The notes under the pieces were generated by a model, which saw only the letters and a list, made by a program, of their open reading frames with translations, was not told the origin of the DNA and made no database searches. Made by a program: the position numbers and the translations under genes. A stretch of 64,000 nt of DNA from Bacteriovoracaceae bacterium (GTDB lineage: Bacteria > Bdellovibrionota > Bacteriovoracia > Bacteriovoracales > Bacteriovoracaceae): the NCBI GenBank assembly GCA_018649885.1, contig JABIHA010000084.1, forward strand, positions 118,354 to 182,353, read 5' to 3'. Position 1 is the first letter of the stretch; each line of letters starts with the position of its first letter. Shown piece after piece: positions 25,644-34,120 of the stretch.

Positions 25644-27149
25644 TTGGTAAATTTTAGATTTTTCAAAGTTTTAACATTCATGGTTTTTGCCTATTCTTGT
25701 TCCTCATTTGAGGGTGGAAGCGATCAAAAAGCAAAAGAGACCAAGACTAAAGCTCCTGCTAGCATTGTTGAAAGTGCTAAGACTGATTTCGAAAAATCCA
25801 TTCATCAAAGTGATGGAGATACTAGGATTGATGGTTCCTCCACTGAAATTACAAGAAAAAATCAAAGCTCAAAAATATATTTCTTATACGGTGCTGAACA
25901 TCTGGGCCTTAAAAACTACTATTTTGATATTCCCGTTGTTTACAATGCTGCGACTAAAAAATGGATTACCTATTTTTTAGGTAGAGGAAAAGAATTTTTC
26001 ATTCGTTATAGCGAGCGGGCAGGAAGATATGCTCCGATGCTGGGGAAAATTCTTGAAGATCACGGGGTTCCCAGAGATATGATCTTTTTGGCCATGGCCG
26101 AGTCAGGCTTTGTGACACATGCAAAATCCCATGCCAGTGCAGTGGGTCCTTGGCAATTTATCGCCGGAACCGGAAAAAGATATGGCTTAAAAATTAATTG
26201 GTATGTTGATGAGAGAAGAGATCCTATAAAGTCCACCATTGCTGCCAGTAAGTATCTCAAGAAATTGTACAACGACTTTGGATCATGGGAACTTGCCCAT
26301 GCAGGTTATAATGCAGGCGAAGGAAAAGTTTCTCGCGCCATCAAGCGATATAAAACAGAAAATTTCTGGAAAATTAGAAGAGGTAGATATTTTAGAAGTG
26401 AGACTAAAAACTACGTTCCCAAAATAATGGCACTAGCTATTATCGGAAAAAATTTGGAATCTTTTGGCTTCAAAGGAATCGAATTTAAAGATCCTCTTGA
26501 TTTTGATGAATACAATGTGGGCGCAAATACGGACCTTATGGCATTTGCAGAGGCCACTGGCATTGACTTTGAAAAAATCCAAGAACTTAATCCTGAAATT
26601 ATGAGATGGCTTACGCCGGCGACCGTGGAGAGTTACCCACTAAGACTTCCTGTGGGCTCAGCAAGCAAAGTTAAGGGTTGTTGTGAGAAGATGACCTTCA
26701 AAGCTTCTGAGTATGCCTTGTATAAAATGAAGAGTAGAAGTAGCCTAAAGGCCGTTGCTAGAAAATTTAAATTACCCATAACCATATTGACTGAACTCAA
26801 TCCCATAAGGGCCGACAGAAGACTTAAGCCGGGCACTATGGTGACTCTTCCTTTTAGAAAGGGTCAAAAATTTAGATCCAAGATGTACGCTGATCTTTAT
26901 GAAAAAAGAAGGCGTCGTCGTAGAAGAAGACGAAGAGGCGTGGGCTACTATGACCGAATTCGAATTGCTAAACACAAAGGAAAGTTGATCTCCAATCCAT
27001 ACCAGTATTATGTGGTTAGAAAGGGAGATACTTTGTGGGATGTTTCCAGAAAAACTGGAGTTGCACTCAACACTATCATTCGCTCCAACCTCCGCCTCCT
27101 AAACGGCGGCAGAATGATCCGAGCCGGCGACCGCCTAGCCATAAAGTAA
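25644..27149 (+). CDS. mltD: MltD-type membrane-bound lytic murein transglycosylase with LysM
   Basis: This lipoprotein cleaves peptidoglycan glycan strands to 1,6-anhydro ends. TTG 25644 has GGAGAAAGGG upstream. The lipobox FAYSC is near residue 19. The SLT domain (about 120-270) has the catalytic Glu in MAESGF and the motifs SHASAVGPWQFIAGTG and HAGYNAGEGKV. A divergent LysM lies around 355-405 and a clear LysM at the end (YYVVRKGDTLWDV). Between them is a run of ten Arg at residues 422-431, encoded by mixed codons. The final 25 codons are visibly richer in G and C, suggesting an exchanged tail. The length (501) is in range for MltD. Confidence 0.9.
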   Translation: MVNFRFFKVLTFMVFAYSCSSFEGGSDQKAKETKTKAPASIVESAKTDFEKSIHQSDGDTRIDGSSTEITRKNQSSKIYFLYGAEHLGLKNYYFDIPVVYNAATKKWITYFLGRGKEFFIRYSERAGRYAPMLGKILEDHGVPRDMIFLAMAESGFVTHAKSHASAVGPWQFIAGTGKRYGLKINWYVDERRDPIKSTIAASKYLKKLYNDFGSWELAHAGYNAGEGKVSRAIKRYKTENFWKIRRGRYFRSETKNYVPKIMALAIIGKNLESFGFKGIEFKDPLDFDEYNVGANTDLMAFAEATGIDFEKIQELNPEIMRWLTPATVESYPLRLPVGSASKVKGCCEKMTFKASEYALYKMKSRSSLKAVARKFKLPITILTELNPIRADRRLKPGTMVTLPFRKGQKFRSKMYADLYEKRRRRRRRRRRGVGYYDRIRIAKHKGKLISNPYQYYVVRKGDTLWDVSRKTGVALNTIIRSNLRLLNGGRMIRAGDRLAIK

Positions 27150-27151
27150 TG

Positions 27152-27277
27152 CTATCTGCTCACATTTTAGCTCATCTTTGGGTTCAGACTTCGTCGGCGC
27201 TCAATCAACGCACTTAAGTGCGTTTCAATCGCTTCTCCTTGCTTCACCCAAATCTGAACTAAACTGTGAACAGCTAG
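27152..27277. repeat. 126-bp imperfect palindrome at mltD 3' end
   Basis: The left half (CTATCTGCTCACATTTTAGC...) and the complement of the right half (CTAGCTGTTCACAGTTTAGT...) match at roughly three quarters of positions across about 62 bases. The centre is a perfect 18-bp palindrome AACGCACTTAAGTGCGTT. It begins just after the mltD stop and runs into the 3' end of the minus-strand four-helix gene. A mobile palindromic element or a bidirectional structure fits. Confidence 0.6.
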
Positions 27278-27670
27278 GATCACTTTAACTGGTGATGAAA
27301 TTTTTGGGTTAGCGCACTTCGTGCGGCTGGGGGGTGTTACTGCTTGCTTGGTTCGGAGTGGGGGGACTTTGGTATGGATGAGGTTGTAGAGGGAGGCGGC
27401 GGTGTGGTCGGCTAGGTCTAGGAGTTTTGGGGAGGTGATTTTGGCGAGGGTTAGGATGGCGATTGTTTCTTTGGTGCTGCCGTAGGCGTTGTAGAAGAAT
27501 CTTCGTTGGTCTTTGTGGGTTCGTTTTCCGGTGCCTTCTGCGATGTTGAGGGCGATGCTGCTGCTGGCGCGAGAGAGTTGGGATTTCAAGTGATAGGGGA
27601 TTCGAAGTTTTTGGCATTCATCGTAAAGCTCGGTAGAAAGTTTAAATACTCTTAGATCTTGAAGCGACAT
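27167..27670 (-). CDS. Four-helix bundle protein (23S rRNA IVS / bAvd-like)
   Basis: ATG 27670 has GAGGAG eight bases upstream. Residues 1-110 match the four-helix-bundle family found in 23S rRNA intervening sequences and as accessory proteins near retroelements: LQDLRVFKLSTELYDECQKL, then SSSIALNIAEGTGKRTHKDQ (family 'SIP.NIAEG.GR....e...FL..A.GS'). The usual length is about 120; the remaining 55 residues come from reading into the palindrome at 27152-27277 and are probably not native. The gene is GC-rich compared with its neighbours, suggesting transfer. No reverse transcriptase or rRNA is nearby. Confidence 0.72.
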   Translation of the reverse strand: MSLQDLRVFKLSTELYDECQKLRIPYHLKSQLSRASSSIALNIAEGTGKRTHKDQRRFFYNAYGSTKETIAILTLAKITSPKLLDLADHTAASLYNLIHTKVPPLRTKQAVTPPSRTKCANPKISSPVKVILAVHSLVQIWVKQGEAIETHLSALIERRRSLNPKMS

Positions 27671-28099
27671 GGTTTTTTTCTCCTCTATATATAGACAGTA
27701 AAATTAGATGAGCGAAGCTCATGTAATCCCACCTAGCGCGCAGAGAGACACAGTCAAGGGTTTAAGCGAAGCGTCCCTTTACTTTGTCGAACGAAGTGCT
27801 ATTTCCCTCACCCCAGGTACCACTCCCCTTCAAACCCTCACTGCACTTGATACTTTTTATCCGTCCGCCGGAGCTGACTCCCGGAACCGGAACCACCAGA
27901 CTGAGCAAACTACGAAGCCCCATTTCCGGCTCCGGATACCGGTCCCGGCTCCGGCAACCGGAACACACCGCAATGACTCACGCCACCACAGTCTAATATA
28001 ATTAAATACTTATCTCTCCCCCATAATCTCTTTTGACCGAAAACAAGCAAAAGTTGTATCATTTCAATCTGACTTATATTTTTATCCCGGAGAACCCGC
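27671..28099. other. GC-rich gene-free stretch with clustered CCGG
   Basis: About 430 bases without a credible gene. Small motifs containing GCGAAGC or CGAAGTGC recur between 27711 and 27800. From 27868 to 27963 the tetranucleotide CCGG occurs nine times in under 100 bases, often as CCGGAACC or CCGGCTCC. Composition returns to AT-rich after about 27990. Open frames here exist on both strands only because GC-rich DNA lacks stops. Confidence 0.6.
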
Positions 28100-29272
28100 T
28101 TGTCCTTTTCGATCCTGAAATCTCTCAAAAAAAATGAAGAAATATCTTATAAAAATTCTTACTACCCTTACCTAATAGTAGGATCAGAATTTTCAAGTTT
28201 TAAAATGCTAGATTTCCTAAGAGAAAACTGCGGTGATGAGTCAGTAAGGCTTCTCACAAGCCACACAGTCAATTCTGATGACCTTTGCTTTGCTGGGATG
28301 AGACCTCTTAGGGGTAAAACTAATATAGAGCTTTTTCAAAAGATAGAACCAGGTATTCATCTTGGTGAAAAACTTTGTCAGTCTGTTTTTTACAAAGATC
28401 AAAAATTTAGAACTTTTGGTGGAAGAGCAAAACCCGCGAGCATGTTAGATAACGAAGATTTTTTTACATCAGAATCGATGCCTGTAGACATGAATCAGTT
28501 AACACCAAAAAGTTTTACTAATCCTGGTGACACAATTCATGAATGTATTGTTAGTAAAATTATTCATAAAAACGAAAGTAATAGCGGAAAATGGCAACTT
28601 TACACCAAAAACAACGAAATACTTGAGTGTGATTATCTGGTATTCGCCGAACCATTGGCAAAATTTCTTTCACTTTTTTCAAAAACTGATTCATTAGAAA
28701 AAAAACTTATTGATGCATGTGGGGCCGCAGGGCGTAGGCGTGGTTTTGCCATTCATTTTACGGCTCCTTGGAAGATAACAGACCGCCTTGAGACTCTTTT
28801 TATTCCCCAAAGTTTAACTTATGATTGGGGTCATTTTATCGGTGAATTTTTAGAATTTGACCAAGAAAAAGGTGTTCAGGAGTTTTCTTTTTTCTCTTTA
28901 ATTGATGATGAAAATTCCTCTCCAGCTGAGCTTTCAAAAAAAATCCGAAACCTCAAGAGGAGTATTCAGAGGGTCTTTGGCGAAATTAGGGGCGAGTTCA
29001 GCAAGGACTCAAAAACGAGTTTGATAAAAGAAAAAATTGTCTTTCTCGATCAAGTTCCGAGCTATTTCGAAAACGACTGTGACTTCGATAATTTAATGTG
29101 GAAAACTTCAGATTTATTTTTTATTGGTGCTGGATCACCCATTGAAAAAAAATATTTGGAAGAAAATAATTTAGACTACAATCGAGCTGAAATATCCCAC
29201 TTAGTTCGCTCAATGCTCTCCGTTTCTCAGATCACATCCAAGTTTAATGTAGAAAAAAAACATTTTTTTTAA
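28100..29272 (+). CDS. Unknown protein, possible NAD(P)/FAD-binding Rossmann fold
   Basis: TTG 28100 has CGGAG about nine bases upstream. The 390-residue product lacks a signal peptide. YYPYLIVGSEFSSFKMLDFLRE near residue 22 looks like a first Rossmann strand and helix, and a late segment DLFFIGAGSP is like the terminal flavin-site strand of amine-oxidase-like proteins. The full GxGxxG motif is missing, so cofactor binding is uncertain. It has AT-rich composition like the rest of the window. A poly-T stretch follows directly after the stop. Confidence 0.45.
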   Translation: MSFSILKSLKKNEEISYKNSYYPYLIVGSEFSSFKMLDFLRENCGDESVRLLTSHTVNSDDLCFAGMRPLRGKTNIELFQKIEPGIHLGEKLCQSVFYKDQKFRTFGGRAKPASMLDNEDFFTSESMPVDMNQLTPKSFTNPGDTIHECIVSKIIHKNESNSGKWQLYTKNNEILECDYLVFAEPLAKFLSLFSKTDSLEKKLIDACGAAGRRRGFAIHFTAPWKITDRLETLFIPQSLTYDWGHFIGEFLEFDQEKGVQEFSFFSLIDDENSSPAELSKKIRNLKRSIQRVFGEIRGEFSKDSKTSLIKEKIVFLDQVPSYFENDCDFDNLMWKTSDLFFIGAGSPIEKKYLEENNLDYNRAEISHLVRSMLSVSQITSKFNVEKKHFF

Positions 29273-29301
29273 TTTTTTTTCGCACTTGCGGCTAGTTGAA
29301 G

Positions 29302-29329
29302 TTGACAAATTTTTACACTCGGCTAAAAA
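29302..29329 (+). promoter_or_regulatory. Promoter of the major barrel protein gene
   Basis: TTGACA (29302-29307), a 16-base spacer and TAAAAA (29324-29329) precede the gene at 29409. A GAAGGAG site stands at 29394-29400. The strong -35 and terminator suit a highly expressed gene. Confidence 0.6.
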
Positions 29330-29408
29330 TCATAGGTAAGTACTTTTTAAAAAAATGCAAATTTGGTGTTCCGATTAAAATAAGGCACCTCTTGAAGGAG
29401 TAGAATCT

Positions 29409-30671
29409 ATGAAAAAGCAATTAGCAATTGGTGTGGGTCTTGCGATATTATCCACGTCAGCGTTTGCCTCAAAAGCAAGACTTGATGCTTTAGGGGAAGA
29501 CTCTAGGGACGGATCTTTTTATATTCAAGATACAAGATCAGTTTTTGGAAACCCAGCTTACGTTACTAACTTTAAAGACTATGTATTAGTTGAATTAGGA
29601 TCTGATGTAGCAACTGATGCTATTACTGCTCCAAATGCTGAAGGTGGATTTTTCCGCTCTTGGGGCAACTTCTCGTACGGACTTTATCTTGGTGATGATT
29701 TTGATGCGTTTGAAAGACAAAGTGCTGGATTTGATATCACTGCCGCTGGTCAAAACGTAGCTGCAGCATCATCACCACTTGCTCCAGACAACAGATGGGA
29801 GCTTTTCTTCGGTGGAGACTCTGGGGTTCAGTGGGGAGCTAGCTTCTACTACAACCACAGTAGTGCTGATAATGGCCCAGGTACAAGTGATACTGATGGC
29901 AACATCGTTTTAAGAAAAAACACTGCTTACGGTTTAAGTTTAGGTGCAATCGTTGGAAACATCGAAGGTTATGCTAACTTTGACATTCATGACGAATCAG
30001 AAGGTGCTACGCACAAGAATGATAAGTTTGATGCAGACCTTGGTTATAAAGTTGGCGCGTCTTACGCAACTCATGGTTGGACATTTGCTGGTGAATATAA
30101 CAAAAGAGGCTACGAGTACACTCCTGCCGATCCAAGTGGTAACGGTACAACTGGTGGATCAGACAATTTCTCTAACAGAGACCACAGTAGAAAAGAATGG
30201 TGGTTAGCTGCTGGTAGAACAACAGAAATTAATGATAAAGCTCGTTGGTTTACTGACATCACTTTTGACAGAACTAAAGTTGAAGAAAAGTATGCAAGAG
30301 TTAACACTACTGTTGCTACAAATGACAGAATTCCTACAACTACAAACAGACCAACTAAAACAACTACTTACTCACTTCCACTTTCGATTGCTCTTGAAGC
30401 AGATGCAACTTCTTGGTTAACTCTAAGAGGTTCTGTTGCTCAGAACATTTATCAAACAAGTGTAAGTGCAGGATCTGTTAGAACTTCAGGAACTGGAGCG
30501 ACAACAGTAGTTGCTGGTGCAACACTAAACTTCGGTCAACTTAAAGTTGATGGTATGATTGGTAACGATGCAGCTGGTGCTGGTACTGGTGCAGGTGGTG
30601 CAACCTCTACAGGTGGTACTTTAAGACTCGACTCACTTTTATCAAGAGTTGCAGTACACTACTGGTTCTAA
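29409..30671 (+). CDS. Major outer-membrane beta-barrel protein
   Basis: The 420-residue protein has a signal peptide (QLAIGVGLAILSTSAFA) and a mature part rich in Gly, Asn, Asp and aromatic residues with alternating-polarity strands, ending in RVAVHYWF, whose terminal Phe is the classic barrel-assembly signal. Low-complexity Thr/Ala/Gly loops occur near residues 300-320 and 375-400. Codon use is biased to simple, common codons, and the gene has its own strong promoter and terminator, all fitting an abundant porin-like protein. No named porin family can be assigned by eye. Confidence 0.7.
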   Translation: MKKQLAIGVGLAILSTSAFASKARLDALGEDSRDGSFYIQDTRSVFGNPAYVTNFKDYVLVELGSDVATDAITAPNAEGGFFRSWGNFSYGLYLGDDFDAFERQSAGFDITAAGQNVAAASSPLAPDNRWELFFGGDSGVQWGASFYYNHSSADNGPGTSDTDGNIVLRKNTAYGLSLGAIVGNIEGYANFDIHDESEGATHKNDKFDADLGYKVGASYATHGWTFAGEYNKRGYEYTPADPSGNGTTGGSDNFSNRDHSRKEWWLAAGRTTEINDKARWFTDITFDRTKVEEKYARVNTTVATNDRIPTTTNRPTKTTTYSLPLSIALEADATSWLTLRGSVAQNIYQTSVSAGSVRTSGTGATTVVAGATLNFGQLKVDGMIGNDAAGAGTGAGGATSTGGTLRLDSLLSRVAVHYWF

Positions 30672-30703
30672 TCAATTTTCAGAATTTTTTAGAAATAAAG
30701 AAG

Positions 30704-30731
30704 GCCCCCAATATTTTGGGGGCTTTTTTTT
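30704..30731 (+). terminator. Strong Rho-independent terminator
   Basis: GCCCCCAA and TTGGGGGC form an 8-bp GC-rich stem around TATT, followed by eight T. It ends the barrel-protein transcript 32 bases after the stop codon and also faces the convergent gene at 30737. Confidence 0.95.
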
Positions 30732-30736
30732 ATATT

Positions 30737-31756
30737 TTATAGAGAACTTAGGGACATATTTTTGATACTTAGCACATCAAAGTTGGTAGCACCTGATCCT
30801 AAATTAAAAGTTCCAGGTGAAGCAAGTGAGATCCCTGAGCTTACGCAAGAGGATACCGAAGTATTTGAGCTTAATTCCAGGCAATCTGATAAAGAAGCTA
30901 GGGTGATATCGGTTGTATCACTATGGGTTGAATCATCAATCATCTTTAATCTAGCAAGTGTACTTGCTGTATCTCCAGAAACCCCCATGGATGTTGAGTT
31001 TCCTGTATTGCCATACCTAACCAAGTAAAGTGAATAGCTTTGGCCATTAAGGGTGTAAAAACGATTGGCAACCTTAGTGCTATCAGCGCTGCTGACCATG
31101 AAAAAATCTATGTAGACTAGATTTCCTGACATTTGAAAATATGTTTCGAAATCAAGACTGTTTGTGGAGTCAGTAAAGCGGATGTAGCCAGTTTGAATGC
31201 TGGAAGTGCACTTAAACTCAGCTGTCATGAAGTGGGTTCCATTTAGTCTCACTGTTAAATGATTATCAAAGCTCTCTGATGGATTATATGGAAAATGAGA
31301 GGGAACTGACTTCCCAACTGGAGGCGAAAATTCCATAAGGTATACACTTCCATCTTCCTCTGTAAGTGTAGCGTTACCTGTATCAGGAATTTGAGAGCAG
31401 CTTTCAATCCCATTGCTTGTTAACCCTTCACCAAGTGCATTGGGGCCAGTTATATCGTTGATGACTCCAACGTAACCTCCTGAGGGTCCTGAAATGCTGT
31501 ATCCAGTTCCAGCACCGTTGACTAGATAGTAGAGAAATCTAGAAAAATTGGCCCTTCCGGCTTCTGTGCCAAGTTGGGAATAGAGAGTTGCTGGATCTAG
31601 TAAGGTAGTGGCGAAAGCTGGTGTTATTGGTGAAAAAGCACCTTTAGTGAAGCCTTGTTTTAATTTGACCTTGAAAGGTAAATTGGTTCTCCAACTTACA
31701 ATTTTTCCAACTGTAATTATTAGACTGATAATTAAAATTCGAGAGAGTATTTTCAT
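30737..31756 (-). CDS. Secreted protein of unknown function
   Basis: ATG 31756 has AAGGAG upstream. A hydrophobic N-terminus (ILSRILIISLIITVG) exports a 339-residue Ser/Thr/Gly/Asn-rich protein with beta propensity and a few cysteines, probably on the cell surface or outside the cell. Segments such as GTGYSISGPSGGYVGVIND recall repetitive surface proteins, but no family is recognised. It is 22 bp downstream of a small lipoprotein gene and likely shares its promoter. Confidence 0.5.
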   Translation of the reverse strand: MKILSRILIISLIITVGKIVSWRTNLPFKVKLKQGFTKGAFSPITPAFATTLLDPATLYSQLGTEAGRANFSRFLYYLVNGAGTGYSISGPSGGYVGVINDITGPNALGEGLTSNGIESCSQIPDTGNATLTEEDGSVYLMEFSPPVGKSVPSHFPYNPSESFDNHLTVRLNGTHFMTAEFKCTSSIQTGYIRFTDSTNSLDFETYFQMSGNLVYIDFFMVSSADSTKVANRFYTLNGQSYSLYLVRYGNTGNSTSMGVSGDTASTLARLKMIDDSTHSDTTDITLASLSDCLELSSNTSVSSCVSSGISLASPGTFNLGSGATNFDVLSIKNMSLSSL

Positions 31757-31778
31757 TATTAATTCTCCTTATATAAAT

Positions 31779-31928
31779 TTATATGCAAGAACTTGAGCCA
31801 CAACTAGCACTCAAGCTGGGAATTGGTGTAATTACCCTCGTCGCATTAGTTGAGTTGCCTCCGCAAGAGTAAACTCCAAGCACGCCCAAGAACATTAAAA
31901 GCAAAAAAACCTTGTTCAATAATTTCAT
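31779..31928 (-). CDS. Small (49-residue) predicted lipoprotein
   Basis: The short frame starts at ATG 31928, five bases after AGGAGA. It has a textbook lipoprotein signal: KLLNKVFLLLMFLGVLGVYSC, shortened here to the lipobox GVYSC with Cys at residue 22. The mature part is only 28 residues, rich in Ser/Thr/Asn, and ends in two cysteines (SCGSSSC). A good promoter stands upstream at 31958-31987. It heads a two-gene operon with the secreted protein at 30737. No family is recognised; small lipoproteins of this type often act in the periplasm or outer membrane. Confidence 0.7.
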   Translation of the reverse strand: MKLLNKVFLLLMFLGVLGVYSCGGNSTNATRVITPIPSLSASCGSSSCI

Positions 31929-31957
31929 AGAATCTCCTATTTTCTTATTTACATAAA

Positions 31958-31987
31958 ATTATAGGACGAATAGGCGGCTGTATGTAA
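31958..31987 (-). promoter_or_regulatory. Promoter for the small lipoprotein operon
   Basis: On the minus strand TTACAT (31982-31987), an 18-base spacer and a perfect TATAAT (31958-31963) lie about 30 bases before the start at 31928. Confidence 0.65.
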
Positions 31988-32026
31988 TATGGGAAAAAAA
32001 CTCCAGAAGAGCTCTAGATATGGCTT

Positions 32027-32500
32027 TCAAACAAAATCTATTTGTCTGACACTCTCATAGGCAACAGCTGTGGCTGCATTTGATAAATTTAAGGATCTAA
32101 TTTTACTTGAAAACATTGGTAGAGAGAAAAAATTTGAGGGGTAATCTGTGCTGATGTGATCAGGTAATCCACTAGTTTCAGAACCAAAAACCAAATAACA
32201 ACTATTCGTGAATTTTGCATTAAAATAGGGAGTTTCTGAAAATCTTGAAAAGAAAAATAGATTTTCGGGATGCTCATTTAGAGATTCACCCGAAATGAAT
32301 TGGTCAAATGAATCGTACTCAGTTAATTGAACGTGCTTCCAGTAATCAAGGCCTGCTCGTCTCACTGATTTTTGATCGAGGCTAAACCCGTAGGGTTTTA
32401 TGAGGATCAATCTAATATCTAGGGCCACACAAGTGCGCCCAATAGATCCTGTATTTCCAGGAATATCGGGCGCCACTAGTACGATGCTAAATTTTGCCAT
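32027..32500 (-). CDS. trmL: tRNA (cytidine/uridine-34-2'-O)-methyltransferase TrmL
   Basis: This SPOUT methyltransferase modifies the wobble ribose of leucine tRNAs. The motifs PDIPGNTGSIGRTC, VFGSETSGLP and SLNLSNAATAVAYE are the family's motifs 1-3. The length of 157 residues is normal. Its start overlaps the 3' end of pepA by 14 bases, so the two are translationally coupled. Confidence 0.93.
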   Translation of the reverse strand: MAKFSIVLVAPDIPGNTGSIGRTCVALDIRLILIKPYGFSLDQKSVRRAGLDYWKHVQLTEYDSFDQFISGESLNEHPENLFFFSRFSETPYFNAKFTNSCYLVFGSETSGLPDHISTDYPSNFFSLPMFSSKIRSLNLSNAATAVAYESVRQIDFV

Positions 32501-34007
32501 TTGTCAGGTAGTGACCTAGAGATCTTACAATAAGTCCGGAAGCACCATTATTTGGGCAATAAGGGAGATATCCTTGAGAGTCAGCAACTCCTGCGATATC
32601 TAAGTGCATCCAAGAGACACCCTCTTTAACGAACTCACCTAAAAAGGCTCCAGCTTTTTGGCAGCCAGCATTTCTTGAGCCCCCAATATTTTTTAAATCG
32701 GCAATTTCTGATTTCATATCCTTTATATAGATATCAAACAGTGGGAGACCCACAACTAACTCTGATTTTTCCTTAGTACTTTTTAGGAAGTTATTCAGAA
32801 GTTTGTCATCATTGCCCATAGCTGCGCATACTTTACCACCGACAGCAATAAGACATGCACCAGTAAGTGTGGCCGCATCGATAAGCTCATCGGGGTTGAA
32901 AGAACAGGCGTAATCAATAGTGTCAGCAAGAACGAGTCTGCCTTCAGCATCAGTATTTCCAATTTCCACTGTCTTTCCACTTCTCGATTTAATAACTGAG
33001 TCGGGTACAGTTGCATTGGCCGAAAGGGCATTATCTGTAATTCCTAGAAAGCAGGAAATTTTATAAGGGGACTCATGTTGAACAGCAGCTCTAAACGCAG
33101 CATACACAGTTGCACTTCCACCCATATCAGTTTTCATCCCTACCATGGCACCAGAAGGTTTAAGTGAAACACCACCTGTATCAAAGGTAACTCCCTTTCC
33201 TACAAGGGCAATGTGCTTAGTATTCTTTGTGGTCTTTTTAGGAGTGTAGCTTAGGTGGACTATTCTTGGCTCATAAGCAGAAGCTGCGTTTACAGAAAGT
33301 AAAAGCCCCATCTTTTCTTTTTTAATATCGGCCTTATTCAGTATTTTAATTTTTATCCCGTGGCCTTTAAGATTTGTCTTTACATCTTTTTCAACAAATT
33401 TAGCGTAACTTTCTGAATTTAAAATATTTGGTGGATCATTTATCAAATTACGGCAAATATTCATAGCACTTGTTGTCATCTTTGATGACTCAACAGAGGC
33501 TTTGACTTTGGCACTTGTGGCCTTATTGTCACGGCCAAAAATAATTACGTGCTTCAATTTTGGTTCGTGATCAAGTTTCTTGAATTTAGTATAAGTATAG
33601 TCAGTTAGGTAAAAAGCTTCTGACATAATCGCTGCAGTATCGGGAAGAGATCTTAGTGAGTTAAACGTATCAAGATCAAAAGCAACAGTGTGGTATACAT
33701 CCTTTGCTTTCAATTTTGTATAAAGCTTTGAGCACTCCTGCCTTAGATTCTCTTTTTTAAGTTTAGTTTTCTCGCCAAAGCCAATGGCCAGAACACCTTC
33801 ACCAAGAAACTCAAAAAAACTAGTTTGCCCGGCCTTTCCCTCAAAAAATTTTGAGTCAACTGTGCTAAGAAAACAATCCTTAATTTCTTTGGGCCAAGTG
33901 CTCAGCACTGGCTGTGTTTTACCGTTAGATTCCTTTGAAAAAGCTGCTAGGACCATTAGTTGGCTTTTTTCATATGTACTCTTTAGTGATTCCACTGTTA
34001 TTTTCAT
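32487..34007 (-). CDS. pepA: Leucyl aminopeptidase PepA (M17)
   Basis: This is a cytoplasmic two-zinc aminopeptidase of family M17, forming hexamers. The catalytic C-terminal domain has GKGVTFDTGGVSLKPS (metal-binding Asp), MKTDMGG and the signature NTDAEGRLVL. The N-terminal domain (residues 1-170) is the usual macro-like region. The length of 506 residues is typical. E. coli PepA also binds DNA at some operons; nothing here shows that. It lies upstream of trmL and is divergent from lptF. Confidence 0.95.
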   Translation of the reverse strand: MKITVESLKSTYEKSQLMVLAAFSKESNGKTQPVLSTWPKEIKDCFLSTVDSKFFEGKAGQTSFFEFLGEGVLAIGFGEKTKLKKENLRQECSKLYTKLKAKDVYHTVAFDLDTFNSLRSLPDTAAIMSEAFYLTDYTYTKFKKLDHEPKLKHVIIFGRDNKATSAKVKASVESSKMTTSAMNICRNLINDPPNILNSESYAKFVEKDVKTNLKGHGIKIKILNKADIKKEKMGLLLSVNAASAYEPRIVHLSYTPKKTTKNTKHIALVGKGVTFDTGGVSLKPSGAMVGMKTDMGGSATVYAAFRAAVQHESPYKISCFLGITDNALSANATVPDSVIKSRSGKTVEIGNTDAEGRLVLADTIDYACSFNPDELIDAATLTGACLIAVGGKVCAAMGNDDKLLNNFLKSTKEKSELVVGLPLFDIYIKDMKSEIADLKNIGGSRNAGCQKAGAFLGEFVKEGVSWMHLDIAGVADSQGYLPYCPNNGASGLIVRSLGHYLTNGKI

Positions 34008-34120
34008 GAGAATGTTCTCCTTTTGGGCTATGCGGAAAGAATAGATTTGTTGTGCGCAAAATTACCAAAGAAAAAGACGTTTGTCTAAAAACTTCCAGCG
34101 CAATATGTTTTAATAGGAAC

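Noticed and set aside
27309..28001. Several open frames on both strands in the GC-rich patch
   Set aside because: They are repetitive (Pro/Arg/Gly-rich), mutually overlapping and explained by the scarcity of stops in GC-rich DNA.
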